Source of the DNA: MGIIb-O2 sp964003245 | Lineage (GTDB): Archaea; Thermoplasmatota; Poseidoniia; Poseidoniales; Thalassarchaeaceae | Reading direction: 5' to 3' | DNA: 64,000 bases | Assembly: GCA_964003245.1 (NCBI GenBank) | Contig: CAXFIU010000001.1 | Location: forward strand, 69,926-133,925 | Part shown: positions 9,848 through 18,719 of the stretch, piece after piece | Layout of the letters: each line of letters begins with the position of its first letter | Numbering within the stretch: position 1 is the first letter of the stretch | Position numbers and translations under genes: made by a program | Notes under the pieces: model-generated | The model's input: the letters and a program-made list of their open reading frames with translations, nothing else | Databases searched by the model: none | Told to the model about the DNA's origin: nothing

Positions 9848-9850
9848 AAT

Positions 9851-9856
9851 AGGAAG
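9851..9856 (+). promoter_or_regulatory. Shine-Dalgarno AGGAAG that fixes the dnaK start
   Basis: AGGAAG sits eight bases before the ATG at 9865, and that ATG directly opens the conserved ATPase sequence SGPVIGIDLGTTN. An in-frame GTG at 9856 overlaps this ribosome site and is therefore not the start. The surrounding AGGAAGTGAATAAA is nearly repeated before the fibrillarin gene at 61277. Confidence 0.7.
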
Positions 9857-9864
9857 TGAATAAA

Positions 9865-11745
9865 ATGAGTGGACCTGTAATAGGAATAGATCTTGGAACG
9901 ACAAACAGCTGTGTAGCAACTCTTGAAGGAGGCCAGGCAGTGGTAATAGCCAATTCAGAAGGATCTCGTACGACCCCTTCTGTCGTTGCGTTTAGCAAAG
10001 ACGGCGAAAGACTAGTAGGTGTTACTGCTAAAAGACAAGCCGTGACAAACTCAGAAAGAACTATTCTTTCAGTTAAAAGAGAAATGGGTACTGATTGGGT
10101 TCAGAATATTGATGATAATGAATACACTCCTCAAGAGGTATCTGCCTTCATTTTACAGAAATTAAAGGCGGATGCAGAATCATATTTGGGCCGAGAGGTT
10201 ACTCAGGCAGTGATAACTTGTCCTGCGTATTTTACCGATGCCCAAAGAAAGGCAACACAAGATGCGGGTAGAATTGCTGGTTTAGAAGTACTTAGGATAA
10301 TCAACGAACCTACAGCAGCAGCTCTAGCTTATGGAGTAGATAAGGACGAAGATCAGACAATTCTAGTTTATGATTTGGGTGGAGGTACATTCGATGTTTC
10401 AGTACTAGAGATTTACCAAGTTGATGGCCAGCCACAGATTGAAGTCAAGGCAACAAGTGGAGATAATAGGCTTGGTGGAGATGATTTCGATCAAGTGATT
10501 GTTGAATGGATAACTAGCGAATATATGAAATCTTCTGGAATTGATTTAACAAAAGATATGCAAGCAATGAGTCGTCTACGTGAGGCTGCAGAAAAGGCTA
10601 AAATTGAGTTGTCTGGTACTTCCATGTCTCAAATAAACCTACCATTCATTACAATGAAAGATGGTCAGCCTGAACACTTAGATCTTTCACTTTCTAAAGC
10701 TAAGTTTGAAGACTTAATTTCAGACTTAGTTGAGAGAACAATGTCTCCAACACGGAGAGCAATGAAGGATGCAGGGATAGGTAAGGGCGATGTCGATAAG
10801 GTAATTCTTGTAGGTGGTTCAACTAGAGTCCCTGCTGTCCAGGAGGCTATCGAATCAGAAGTAGGAAAGTCTCCTTTTAAGGGCATTAATCCCGATGAAG
10901 CAGTTGCTTTAGGGGCAGCACTACAAGCAGGAATTATTGTAGGTGATGAAGGAGTTACTGATGTTCTTCTTCTCGATGTAACTCCTTTGACTTTAGGAAT
11001 AGAAACATTGGGTGGAATTATGACTACAATGATTGAAAGAAATACAACAATTCCTTCTAGGCGCTCGGAAACGTTCTCAACTGCGGCAGACAATCAACCA
11101 GCAGTTGAAGTGCATGTGCTCCAAGGCGAGAGGGAGTTTGCAAACGATAACATAACTCTTGGCCGATTCCATCTTATGGGCATTCCACCTGCTCCGCGAG
11201 GGCTACCTCAAATTGAGGTTACATTTGATATCGATGCTAATGGTATCGTGAATGTTTCTGCAAAGGATCTTGGTACTGGTACCGAACAGTCAATTAAAAT
11301 TGAGAGCCAAACTTCATTATCTGAAGAAGAAATTAAACAAAAAATAAGTGATGCTGAAGAATTTGCTGAAGAAGATAAACGCAAGAAAGCTAGGGTTGAA
11401 TTAAGAAATACGGCAGATAGTATAGTATACCAAACTCGAAGAACAATCGATGAGACGAAAGAGAAATTATCAGAGGACGTAGTTAGTCCAGTTTTAGAAA
11501 AACTGAAAGAATTGGAATCTTTAATCGTCTCAGATGAAAAACCAGTTTCTGATGAAGACTTAGATGAATCAAGTATCCAATCAAGAATACAAGAGTTAGA
11601 AGAATTAATGCATCGTTTATCCTCTAAATTGTATGAAGCAGCATCCGCAGAGGTTTCAGATGAAGATAATGATTCAGAAGAAGGTGATGTTGTAGAGGCA
11701 GATTTTGAAGTTTTGGACTCAGATGATGACGACACTGATGAGTGA
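9865..11745 (+). CDS. dnaK: Molecular chaperone DnaK (Hsp70)
   Basis: ATP-dependent Hsp70 chaperone, 626 residues. Present are the phosphate-1 loop GIDLGTTNSCVATLE, phosphate-2 VYDLGGGTFDVSVLE, the connecting NEPTAAALAYG and the adenosine loop ILVGGSTRVPAVQ, then the substrate-binding domain with LLLDVTPLTLGIETLGG. The acidic C-terminus ends in a DSDDDDTDE tail rather than bacterial EEVKDK. DnaK in archaea is regarded as acquired from bacteria. Here it follows a small CS-like protein rather than grpE, and neither grpE nor dnaJ is in the window. It is followed by pspC with a four-base gap, so the three genes form one stress operon. Confidence 0.97.
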   Translation: MSGPVIGIDLGTTNSCVATLEGGQAVVIANSEGSRTTPSVVAFSKDGERLVGVTAKRQAVTNSERTILSVKREMGTDWVQNIDDNEYTPQEVSAFILQKLKADAESYLGREVTQAVITCPAYFTDAQRKATQDAGRIAGLEVLRIINEPTAAALAYGVDKDEDQTILVYDLGGGTFDVSVLEIYQVDGQPQIEVKATSGDNRLGGDDFDQVIVEWITSEYMKSSGIDLTKDMQAMSRLREAAEKAKIELSGTSMSQINLPFITMKDGQPEHLDLSLSKAKFEDLISDLVERTMSPTRRAMKDAGIGKGDVDKVILVGGSTRVPAVQEAIESEVGKSPFKGINPDEAVALGAALQAGIIVGDEGVTDVLLLDVTPLTLGIETLGGIMTTMIERNTTIPSRRSETFSTAADNQPAVEVHVLQGEREFANDNITLGRFHLMGIPPAPRGLPQIEVTFDIDANGIVNVSAKDLGTGTEQSIKIESQTSLSEEEIKQKISDAEEFAEEDKRKKARVELRNTADSIVYQTRRTIDETKEKLSEDVVSPVLEKLKELESLIVSDEKPVSDEDLDESSIQSRIQELEELMHRLSSKLYEAASAEVSDEDNDSEEGDVVEADFEVLDSDDDDTDE

Positions 11746-11749
11746 TTAG

Positions 11750-11971
11750 ATGGATGAAGAGTTTGCACTTAAGAAAATTAAAATTGGTGCTAAACCATTC
11801 GTCAGACCAATTGATGACAGGATAATTCTGGGAGTCTGCTCAGGACTTGCTAGGAAATTAGGAATAACTTCTCTAACTTCGAGAGTCCTATTCTCTTTAC
11901 TGACAATATTTACTGGTGGCAGTTTAGCAATTGCTTATCTCATTATTTTTTTAATATCTCCTCAGGAGTAA
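11750..11971 (+). CDS. PspC-domain membrane protein
   Basis: A 73-residue protein with a PspC domain: the basic patch and DRIILGVCSGLARKLGI are the family signature, followed by one hydrophobic segment, about residues 40-68 (VLFSLLTIFTGGSLAIAYLIIF). In bacteria PspC senses envelope stress with PspA and PspB. Its position four bases after dnaK supports a stress role. No PspA is nearby. It ends one base before the end of the convergent aminopeptidase gene. Confidence 0.8.
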   Translation: MDEEFALKKIKIGAKPFVRPIDDRIILGVCSGLARKLGITSLTSRVLFSLLTIFTGGSLAIAYLIIFLISPQE

Positions 11972-11972
11972 T

Positions 11973-13481
11973 TTACTTACTCGTTATTAATCGATGTAGA
12001 GTTCGAACTTGTATTCCCGTGGCTCCATGGCTAACAGTTGCATTTGACTCTCCACCCCAAATTCCTGCAGTTCCTGCAATATCTAGATGTGCCCATGGAA
12101 TTTGAGATTTTTCTCCGTTTTCATCTTCGCGTTCTTGGACAAATTGTTTCAAGAATCCTGCAGCTTGGATTGCCCCTCCCCATCGACCTTTTCCTTGATT
12201 TCTTACATCTGCGATTTTAGAGGATGTCATTTGTTTTTCAAATGCAGGTAACAATGGCATAGGCCAACAAATTTCATCAACCTCATCTCCTGCCTTCTTT
12301 ATTCTTCCCGATAATGAATCATTGTTCGAAAATAATCCTGTTGCTTCATGACCAAGAGCCACTACAATTGATCCGGTTAATGTTGCTAAATCAATGATGT
12401 AAGATGGATTCAATTCACTGGCCTTCCAAAGCCCATCTGCTAGTACGTTACGTCCTTCAGCATCTGTATTTAGGACCTCTATAGTTTTTCCAGAATATGT
12501 GTCTATGACGTCCCCTGGCCTATATGCTTCAGCACTTGGCATATTCTCTGCCATACATGTTATTCCATTAACTCGACCTTCGTAACCGGTTGCATGAAGA
12601 GCCTGAAAGAGTCCAAAAACAGTAGCGGAACCATGCATATCTAATTTCATTTCATCCATTCCTGCACTGCCTTTGATTGAAATTCCTCCAGAATCAAAGG
12701 TAATACCTTTGCCTACAATACAAGGAACTTGTTTATTGGTGTCTGTAGTAGGATTAAGACGGAAGAATACCATACATGGCTTATGTACACTTCCTTTTCC
12801 AACCTCAACAAGTCCATTCATTCCTTCTTCTTTGAGACGAGAGAAGTTCCAGACTTCCACTTCAACATTTTCTTTTCCTTTGGACCATTCTAATGCTCTT
12901 CTTCCAAACTCTTCAGGATAAAGTCGATTTGCAGGCTCATTTCCTAAGTCTCTAGCGAGGTGCACACCAGTAGCTATGGAAGAAAGTCTATTTATCTCTA
13001 AATCGAGATCTTTAGTATATCTTTTTGTTGTTTGACAAATTATTGACCATTCACTATCATTTTTCTCATCATCCTTTTTTTGATACTTATCGAATGAATA
13101 ATCTCTCAGTATCATTCCTTCTGCAAATGATGCCATATTCTCATTATTCCATCCTGAGGTAAATCTGATAACAATATTTCTTCCTTGATTATTTGGAAGA
13201 TTGCTAAAGCATTTCGCACCAAAATCTCTAGATTTCTTAAGAGTCAATTTATTTCTATCGCCAACTCCTAAAAGTATTATTTGACATTCTTTCGTCCATA
13301 TTGAAATCTGACATTTTTCCTTTCCATCAAAACCGTCGCTAGAAATCGCAGATTTTACGGCGATACTTGCACTCCTACTCAAACCCCTTGTTGAATTATT
13401 TGGTGCCTTTTCCGTATCCTGAAAAAGAGGAATAATCATAATGTCTCCGGTTTCTAAAAATTCACTAACTGTTACATGCAT
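11973..13481 (-). CDS. pepA: Leucyl aminopeptidase, M17 family
   Basis: Cytosolic two-metal aminopeptidase, 502 residues, normal for the family. The N-terminal about 170 residues form the variable regulatory domain. The catalytic domain has GKGITFDSGGISIKGS (metal-binding Lys and Asp), KLDMHGSATVFG and NTDAEGRNVLADGLW (metal-binding Asp and Glu plus the catalytic Arg), and LATLTGSIVVALG. All catalytic residues are intact. Its upstream region contains two AT-rich palindromes. Confidence 0.95.
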   Translation of the reverse strand: MHVTVSEFLETGDIMIIPLFQDTEKAPNNSTRGLSRSASIAVKSAISSDGFDGKEKCQISIWTKECQIILLGVGDRNKLTLKKSRDFGAKCFSNLPNNQGRNIVIRFTSGWNNENMASFAEGMILRDYSFDKYQKKDDEKNDSEWSIICQTTKRYTKDLDLEINRLSSIATGVHLARDLGNEPANRLYPEEFGRRALEWSKGKENVEVEVWNFSRLKEEGMNGLVEVGKGSVHKPCMVFFRLNPTTDTNKQVPCIVGKGITFDSGGISIKGSAGMDEMKLDMHGSATVFGLFQALHATGYEGRVNGITCMAENMPSAEAYRPGDVIDTYSGKTIEVLNTDAEGRNVLADGLWKASELNPSYIIDLATLTGSIVVALGHEATGLFSNNDSLSGRIKKAGDEVDEICWPMPLLPAFEKQMTSSKIADVRNQGKGRWGGAIQAAGFLKQFVQEREDENGEKSQIPWAHLDIAGTAGIWGGESNATVSHGATGIQVRTLHRLITSK

Positions 13482-13503
13482 GTATTTGCGATAATATTCA
13501 ATT

Positions 13504-13565
13504 ATACAAAGAATTGTATTTCAAAGTTTCAATTTCAGAGCATATTTGATTAAATATATAATCAA
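13504..13565. repeat. Two AT-rich palindromes between the agmatinase-like gene and pepA
   Basis: ATACAA-AGAA-TTGTAT lies at 13504-13519 and TTGATTA-AATATA-TAATCAA at 13546-13565; all arms match exactly. They sit downstream of one minus-strand gene and 23-84 bases upstream of pepA. They may be operators for pepA or hairpin ends for the upstream transcript. In such AT-rich sequence chance is a real alternative. Confidence 0.35.
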
Positions 13566-13592
13566 TTATTCGAATTAATAAAGTATTTACTA

Positions 13593-14522
13593 TTATTGTT
13601 CTTTCGTACTCATTATATGACAAGCCATAATCTTTGTAGCAATTAAAGCTGCAGAGAATTCTGTCAGGTTAGTATCTGGTGAAGTTGAGATTTCGTTAAC
13701 ATCTGCACCTATTACTTGTGATTTTTTAGCATTAAATAATTCTTGTATTATTTTATTTGCTCCCCAGAATGATAATCCTCCGGGGACTGGGGTTCCCGTT
13801 GCTGGAACTAGAATCCCATCTAATCCATCAATATCGAAACTAAGCCATATAGGCCCTGATAGATTCTTGATTTGATTAATCATTTCATTCCAATTTGAGG
13901 ATTCTGAATCTATACTAATAAGATCTCTGGCAAACCATGTATTCACTCTTCCATCACTCTCAATTATTTCTTTTTCTTCCGAACAATATGCTCTGACGCC
14001 TATCTGGATTATTTTACCCACACCTTCATCTAAAGATCTTCTAATCACGGTGCCATGAGAAAATCTTTCTCCATTTAATTGATCTCTTAAATCCGCATGT
14101 GCATCAATTTGTACAATAGTTAGTTTTTCTAGTTCTCCCTCAATTTTTGGATGTTTTTTTAGAGATCTAATTATTGGTAGTAATATGCCATGTTCACCAC
14201 CTAAAAATATTGGAAATTGTTCACCATTAACCCACTTTGAAGAAAATCTTTCAATACTTTCCAAAGCTTCTTTGAGACTTGACACCTCATTATTCCAATT
14301 ATCAGAGGTGAATAATTTGAAACCACAAGGAAGATCATCATCTAATAATTCATCAAATAATTCGACCTGTGAACTTGCACTAATGCAAGCCTCTGGTCCA
14401 AATTCAGTTCCTTCCTTGTAACTTGTTGTCATTTCATAAGGTATGGGTAAAATTACAATGTCATAAGGGCCATTTTCATTTTCTTCTAGGCCCAAGAAAG
14501 TCTTCTTGCCAGCCTCTTCCAT
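13593..14522 (-). CDS. Agmatinase/arginase (ureohydrolase) family protein
   Basis: Binuclear manganese hydrolase fold. Metal-binding motifs are in order: GGEHG (usual GGDHS), QIDAHADLRD, and SFDIDGLDG near the C-terminus, followed by GADVNEI. Typical agmatinases have DPxxAPA after the last Asp; here it is DGILVPATGTPVPGG, so the third motif is slightly altered but its Asp pair is kept. Agmatinase makes putrescine and urea. Guanidinobutyrase or formimidoylglutamase are possible alternatives. I prefer the ATG at 14522 (309 residues, usual family length); longer readings from 14618 or 14663 would add residues without family counterparts and overlap the divergent gene. Confidence 0.8.
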   Translation of the reverse strand: MEEAGKKTFLGLEENENGPYDIVILPIPYEMTTSYKEGTEFGPEACISASSQVELFDELLDDDLPCGFKLFTSDNWNNEVSSLKEALESIERFSSKWVNGEQFPIFLGGEHGILLPIIRSLKKHPKIEGELEKLTIVQIDAHADLRDQLNGERFSHGTVIRRSLDEGVGKIIQIGVRAYCSEEKEIIESDGRVNTWFARDLISIDSESSNWNEMINQIKNLSGPIWLSFDIDGLDGILVPATGTPVPGGLSFWGANKIIQELFNAKKSQVIGADVNEISTSPDTNLTEFSAALIATKIMACHIMSTKEQ

Positions 14523-14642
14523 GATGATTACGACTCGCGTCTCTCGATTAATGGCTTCGGGATTCAAATCAAATCTGTAATCGTAATAAAGTATGGTTGA
14601 TAAGTCACACCCATCCATGGAATATATATCGGAGTCGGTGAT

Positions 14643-15059
14643 ATGGGTTTGACACTTGCACAATTAACTCAGGCCATTCGCCGTAAAGTTGACGAAGATA
14701 TGGAAACTGTCGTGGCTGAAGGCATTGCTGAGCATGCATTGGGTTTTTTTGGTTTCTCAAATCGAATAATTGATAACGCACTAGAACCTAATGATCGTAA
14801 TCTTTTCTATCAGTTACAAGATTACGATTTGCTGACTACAGAATCTGAAGAGACAACATTATGGGATGGAAGAGAATGGAGAATCCATTATTGGAAGTTT
14901 AAATCTACAGCTGAGGCATTCGCTCTCGCTGCAATGGATATGAGAGGAAAAAAGGTTGATGATGAAGATCCTTATGCTGGTATATATGATGACATGCCTG
15001 CGAATCTTTGGAAAGAGAGATCCGGAGAAGAAGATGATTGGGAAGAACCATTATTCTAG
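14643..15059 (+). CDS. Conserved archaeal hypothetical protein (DUF6015-like)
   Basis: A soluble 138-residue acidic protein of unknown function. The first 60 residues look like a small helical domain (LTLAQLTQAIRRKVDEDM...AEHALGFFGF), followed by RIIDNALEPNDRNLFYQLQDYDLLTTESEETTLWDGREWRIHYW. I associate this pattern with a short protein family of Thermoplasmata (DUF6015), from memory. The DYDLLTTE...EWRIHYW part resembles a wing of a winged-helix domain, so a DNA-binding or adaptor role is possible. It starts divergently from the agmatinase-like gene. Confidence 0.65.
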   Translation: MGLTLAQLTQAIRRKVDEDMETVVAEGIAEHALGFFGFSNRIIDNALEPNDRNLFYQLQDYDLLTTESEETTLWDGREWRIHYWKFKSTAEAFALAAMDMRGKKVDDEDPYAGIYDDMPANLWKERSGEEDDWEEPLF

Positions 15060-15118
15060 AGATATTATAAAAATCATTGACCCCTAAGTTTCAAAAGCAT
15101 ATTCTTCTAGAGTTTATC

Positions 15119-18100
15119 ATGAAAAGCATCCAACAAGCTTTTTTCATTATTTTTATTTTATTGTTTAGTAGTTTTTCATCATTGGTTTCTGCTGAAGAAA
15201 ATGATTTTATAGAGTGTGAAATACTTGCTGATTGGGGAGTAGATTACTTCCCAGTAATGGATATTGATGGTAATTTCTCGGTATATGATCCACTAATTAT
15301 ACACCGTTATGTAGTGTCTTTCTCCCCTTCTTTTGTTAATGGCACCACACCTCATTTAGTAGACACTTCAATAAGTCATTTACGTGCTAACCAGACAATA
15401 GGAAGTAACTTTAATTCGAATGTTATTTTAGCTGGCGGAGAAATTGATATTATTCTGCCTGAAGAACCTATGTTCATGGATGAAATTGAAATTTCGATTG
15501 AAACTTTGGAAGCATCTTGTAGCCGTTCTATTAGAGTCACAAATTGGAATCAACCAATAGCAGATCATGAAGTGACCAGCAATAGAACATGGCAAAATAA
15601 TATTTTAGGAACTTCTGAGTCCAGTTCCAATCTTATTTTTGAAGGTAGAGGTTGGCAGCAAAGGATAGGCCCTAGTCTCACATCAAATGAATTAGGTTCT
15701 GGAAGTTTTGAACTATATAATTTTGATAATATGGATATTGAACTCGATTTAGATAAGGTCTGGTTAAACCAGACTTATTATGACGAAGAATTAGTTGGGC
15801 AGGAGTTTGAGATGCGTGGACAAGGAAATTTATTGACTATTCAGGATGGATTGAATATTTCGGTAAATGTGACTGAAGCATTTTATAATCGTACATTGTT
15901 ACAAGATAGTTACACTGAGCATTTGTTAGTTGATGGCCATGGAATGTTATATTTTCTAGATAATTCAGACAATGAGTCTCTATTTATCTCAGGCGATATT
16001 TCTTCATTTTACTTCGAGTCTTTAGATTCAGATGGTTTACGCGAATACCAGAATATAAATTTAGAAGCAGATGCTACAAGCTTTATTGACTTTGCAGATG
16101 GAAATATTGATCTTGAATTAGAAGAATTTAGATACAAAGATCTATGGATAAATGGAGTTCAAGAAGAACATCTTTTGAAGTATATCGGTAATGCAGAATT
16201 TAATGCACTTATTTCAGAAGAAGCTCCATATATTTACACTAACGGAACTGTTGATAGTTTACATTTCGAAGATAGAAATGGATTTATTCTTCATGACACT
16301 TTAAGAGTTGATGGAACATATGATGGAGATGTTTCAGGTTCATTTGGGATAATCAGATTAATCGAAGATAAGACCACTCAAAAGAATTTGTCAGGTACTA
16401 ATTTTGAGGTAAATAAAATTAGAAATGAGAATTGGCTAAATGTATCTTCAGTCTTCATGATTGTAGACGAAGAAATAAATGCTGAACATAATCTTACATA
16501 TGAATATACGGTACCTCAATCTTATTGGGAAAATCCAATAGTTAGATATCAGTATATTGAAGATAATGGTTCAAGTTCAGATTATTTTCCCGAAGAATCT
16601 CCAATCCAGGTTGATGTTGAAAGGCCTTCTTCCAGTTCCTTTGAAGCATCTCCTATAACTAAAGAAACTGGTTTAATTCCTGAGATATTAAGTCCAGGTG
16701 ATGAAATTATTTTATCTAGAAATTCAGATCTTATTTTATCAATCATAGTTCAAGATAGTAGAGAAGTGAATATAGATGGCCATAATGTCGATGTAATCGA
16801 CTGGATAGGAGATTATGGTAACAATACAGAAGCAGCTGGAAGTGTGATTAATGAAGGCTTATTAGCAGGACTATTCCATCATGTAAATCGTTCAATTACT
16901 TTACCTCTATTAGAAGGAGAGGTTAATTTTCACGAGACTCAAAATCTAGATAAGATTCGCTCACCTTCAATAATTACTGCCGAAGAAAACACTCCTCCAT
17001 TATTAGAAAATATTAAATTCAGAGAGGGTTTTTTGTATACTGAGGGAGGGCAAGCTCATCTCGAAGTTTCAGTAGATGATGTTGATAATGATATTATTTC
17101 CATATCTGTAGATATGTCCCAATTTGGATTGGGGATTATTGAATTATCAGATAGAGGATTATTTGGAGATACCGTTATCCATGACGATGTTTGGACATCG
17201 CTAATAATAGCAGATGGGCTAGATTTTGGAAATAAGACAGTTGAAATAGAAATTAATGATTTTTGGGAAACTGTAGTGTTTTCCTCAAATATTGTAATTC
17301 TTAATCCTGCTCCGGTGATGTCATCCATCAGTTTCACACCGAATGTTGTGAAAAGAGGAGATTTTGTTGATGTATCTATTTCGGCAAATGATGGCCATGG
17401 TGTAAGCTCTGTTTCTTTAGAATTAACAAGTGCTGGTGGAGAATCAATTCCTCTCTCATTAATTGACTCCAAATGGGTGGGACAATTTCAAGTTCCATAT
17501 ATTATTGCACCTGGTGAAAGATTAGTTCCAATTAGATTGATAGATGGGAATGATTCTTCTAGATTAATTACTAAATCTTTTATTAATGGAGTAGAAATTA
17601 GCTCAATATTAATTATTGAGAATGAGGCTCCAACTTTTGTGAATTATTCAATTATTAGAGGTAATGAAATATCAGATACAGTTACCGTACCTAAATCCGG
17701 TGACCCGATACCTCAAGTATTGGAAATATCAATAGTTGATCCCGATGGTTTATCTTCAGTTCAGGTTAAAATGGGTAGATTAGCCCCTATTGGTGAATCT
17801 AATAACTGGATATTAATGAAAGATGATGGTGTTGGAGTCGACAGAATCGCTAATGATGGAATATATTCATTGGAGATTTTTCCTCGCTCAAGTTTACCCA
17901 ATGGAGAGATAGAAATTTTTGTTAGAGGTACCGACATTTATCTTTCTACAACAGATGTATCCGATCAAAGTTTAGTAATTAAATTAGATAAAACTGATGA
18001 ATCTATTACTGGAAACTGGTTTTCAGATAATAAATCGATATTGATTGTGCTTGGTTTATTTATTGTATTGTCACTATCATTTGCTGGAATTTTAATAATT

Positions 18101-18124
18101 TTACGTAATTCAGACATAGATTAG
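15119..18124 (+). CDS. Large secreted, membrane-anchored surface protein
   Basis: About 1001 residues with no recognised enzyme motif. The ATG at 15119 starts a classical signal peptide (MKSIQQAFFIIFILLFSSFS...VSAEE). A C-terminal membrane helix (about the last 30 residues, ILIVLGLFIVLSLSFAGILIIL) is followed by a short cytoplasmic tail. The ectodomain is Ser/Asn/Asp-rich with many N-glycosylation sequons. It looks beta-rich, and its last third contains at least two segments resembling Ig-like/cadherin-like modules (ADNTPP-like and PAPVMSSISFTPNVVKRGD regions). A surface-layer or adhesion role is inferred. It ends just before a convergent tRNA gene. Confidence 0.75.
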   Translation: MKSIQQAFFIIFILLFSSFSSLVSAEENDFIECEILADWGVDYFPVMDIDGNFSVYDPLIIHRYVVSFSPSFVNGTTPHLVDTSISHLRANQTIGSNFNSNVILAGGEIDIILPEEPMFMDEIEISIETLEASCSRSIRVTNWNQPIADHEVTSNRTWQNNILGTSESSSNLIFEGRGWQQRIGPSLTSNELGSGSFELYNFDNMDIELDLDKVWLNQTYYDEELVGQEFEMRGQGNLLTIQDGLNISVNVTEAFYNRTLLQDSYTEHLLVDGHGMLYFLDNSDNESLFISGDISSFYFESLDSDGLREYQNINLEADATSFIDFADGNIDLELEEFRYKDLWINGVQEEHLLKYIGNAEFNALISEEAPYIYTNGTVDSLHFEDRNGFILHDTLRVDGTYDGDVSGSFGIIRLIEDKTTQKNLSGTNFEVNKIRNENWLNVSSVFMIVDEEINAEHNLTYEYTVPQSYWENPIVRYQYIEDNGSSSDYFPEESPIQVDVERPSSSSFEASPITKETGLIPEILSPGDEIILSRNSDLILSIIVQDSREVNIDGHNVDVIDWIGDYGNNTEAAGSVINEGLLAGLFHHVNRSITLPLLEGEVNFHETQNLDKIRSPSIITAEENTPPLLENIKFREGFLYTEGGQAHLEVSVDDVDNDIISISVDMSQFGLGIIELSDRGLFGDTVIHDDVWTSLIIADGLDFGNKTVEIEINDFWETVVFSSNIVILNPAPVMSSISFTPNVVKRGDFVDVSISANDGHGVSSVSLELTSAGGESIPLSLIDSKWVGQFQVPYIIAPGERLVPIRLIDGNDSSRLITKSFINGVEISSILIIENEAPTFVNYSIIRGNEISDTVTVPKSGDPIPQVLEISIVDPDGLSSVQVKMGRLAPIGESNNWILMKDDGVGVDRIANDGIYSLEIFPRSSLPNGEIEIFVRGTDIYLSTTDVSDQSLVIKLDKTDESITGNWFSDNKSILIVLGLFIVLSLSFAGILIILRNSDID

Positions 18125-18126
18125 TT

Positions 18127-18201
18127 TGGTACGAGTGCCGGGATTTGAACCCGGGTTCAGGCGTTGGCAACGCCCGGTGATAACCACTACACTACACTCG
18201 T
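18127..18201 (-). tRNA. tRNA-Gly (anticodon GCC), CCA encoded
   Basis: On the minus strand, ACGAGTG (18201-18195) pairs fully with CACTCGT to form the seven-base-pair acceptor stem. The anticodon loop is TTGCCAA, giving GCC, flanked by GGGCG/CGCCT. The T arm is CCGGG-TTCAAAT-CCCGG. A discriminator A (18130) and CCA (18129-18127) follow in the genome. There is no intron. It reads glycine GGC and GGU codons. Confidence 0.95.
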
Positions 18202-18225
18202 TTGACTAGAGGGAAACCTGAGTCA

Positions 18226-18235
18226 CTTTTCTAAG
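18226..18235 (-). promoter_or_regulatory. Candidate TATA element of tRNA-Gly(GCC)
   Basis: On the minus strand CTTAGAAAAG lies about 26-34 bases upstream of the first tRNA base. The same TTAGAAA heptamer occurs at a similar distance (24-30 bases) upstream of the second tRNA-Gly at 54617, which supports both as TATA-like elements. It overlaps the end of the neighbouring phosphatase gene. Confidence 0.4.
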
Positions 18236-18608
18236 CGTCGGTCTGAGTTTGAGGCAATTTTTCTAATAAAGATTGTATTTTATCTCTAGTATTCCTGTAA
18301 AAAATAATATCGTGGCCTACTGGATCATCTAATCCCCAATCCGATGAAATTGGAAGATTTGGGCATTCAACTCCGCATCCCATACTAATTATTTTGTCGT
18401 ATCCTTTTGTATCTATCATCTCTATAGATTTAGGAAATTGGTCATCCATTTCAATTCCTAATTCTTTTATCACAGCAACAGCATTTATGGCAATTTTTTC
18501 TCCTGGATGTGTTCCTGCAGATTGTGCTTTGAATCCCATATCTTTAGCCAGAGACTCAGCCATTTGGCTTCTGCAAGTATTTCCTACACATACAAACAAT
18601 AGTTTCAC
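18231..18608 (-). CDS. Low-molecular-weight phosphatase / arsenate reductase-like protein
   Basis: 125 residues with the LMW-PTP fold. The P-loop FVCVGNTCRSQMAESLA carries the CX5R nucleophile at residues 7-14. It has a second cysteine pair in MGCGVECPNLP, then DWGLDDPVGHD. The Cys pair after the P-loop matches thioredoxin-coupled arsenate reductases (ArsC of the Staphylococcus type), which relay a disulfide along three cysteines. The DDP motif also serves as general acid in LMW-PTPs. No ars regulator or efflux gene is adjacent. Arsenate reduction is the best guess; protein tyrosine phosphatase is the alternative. Confidence 0.8.
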   Translation of the reverse strand: MKLLFVCVGNTCRSQMAESLAKDMGFKAQSAGTHPGEKIAINAVAVIKELGIEMDDQFPKSIEMIDTKGYDKIISMGCGVECPNLPISSDWGLDDPVGHDIIFYRNTRDKIQSLLEKLPQTQTDA

Positions 18609-18719
18609 ATTATTCCGAAGAGGTCAAGTTTAATGAAATAAACTCATATAGGTTATTTTACTCTAATGTTTAATTCATTATCACTAGGGTTGAAGTATTG
18701 TTTACTACGCGCAATAATC

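Noticed and set aside
11208..11768. Long serine-rich reading frame on the minus strand at the 3' end of dnaK
   Set aside because: It is the mirror of the acidic codons of DnaK, whose motifs are firm; a Ser-rich composition without any motif is expected of such a shadow.
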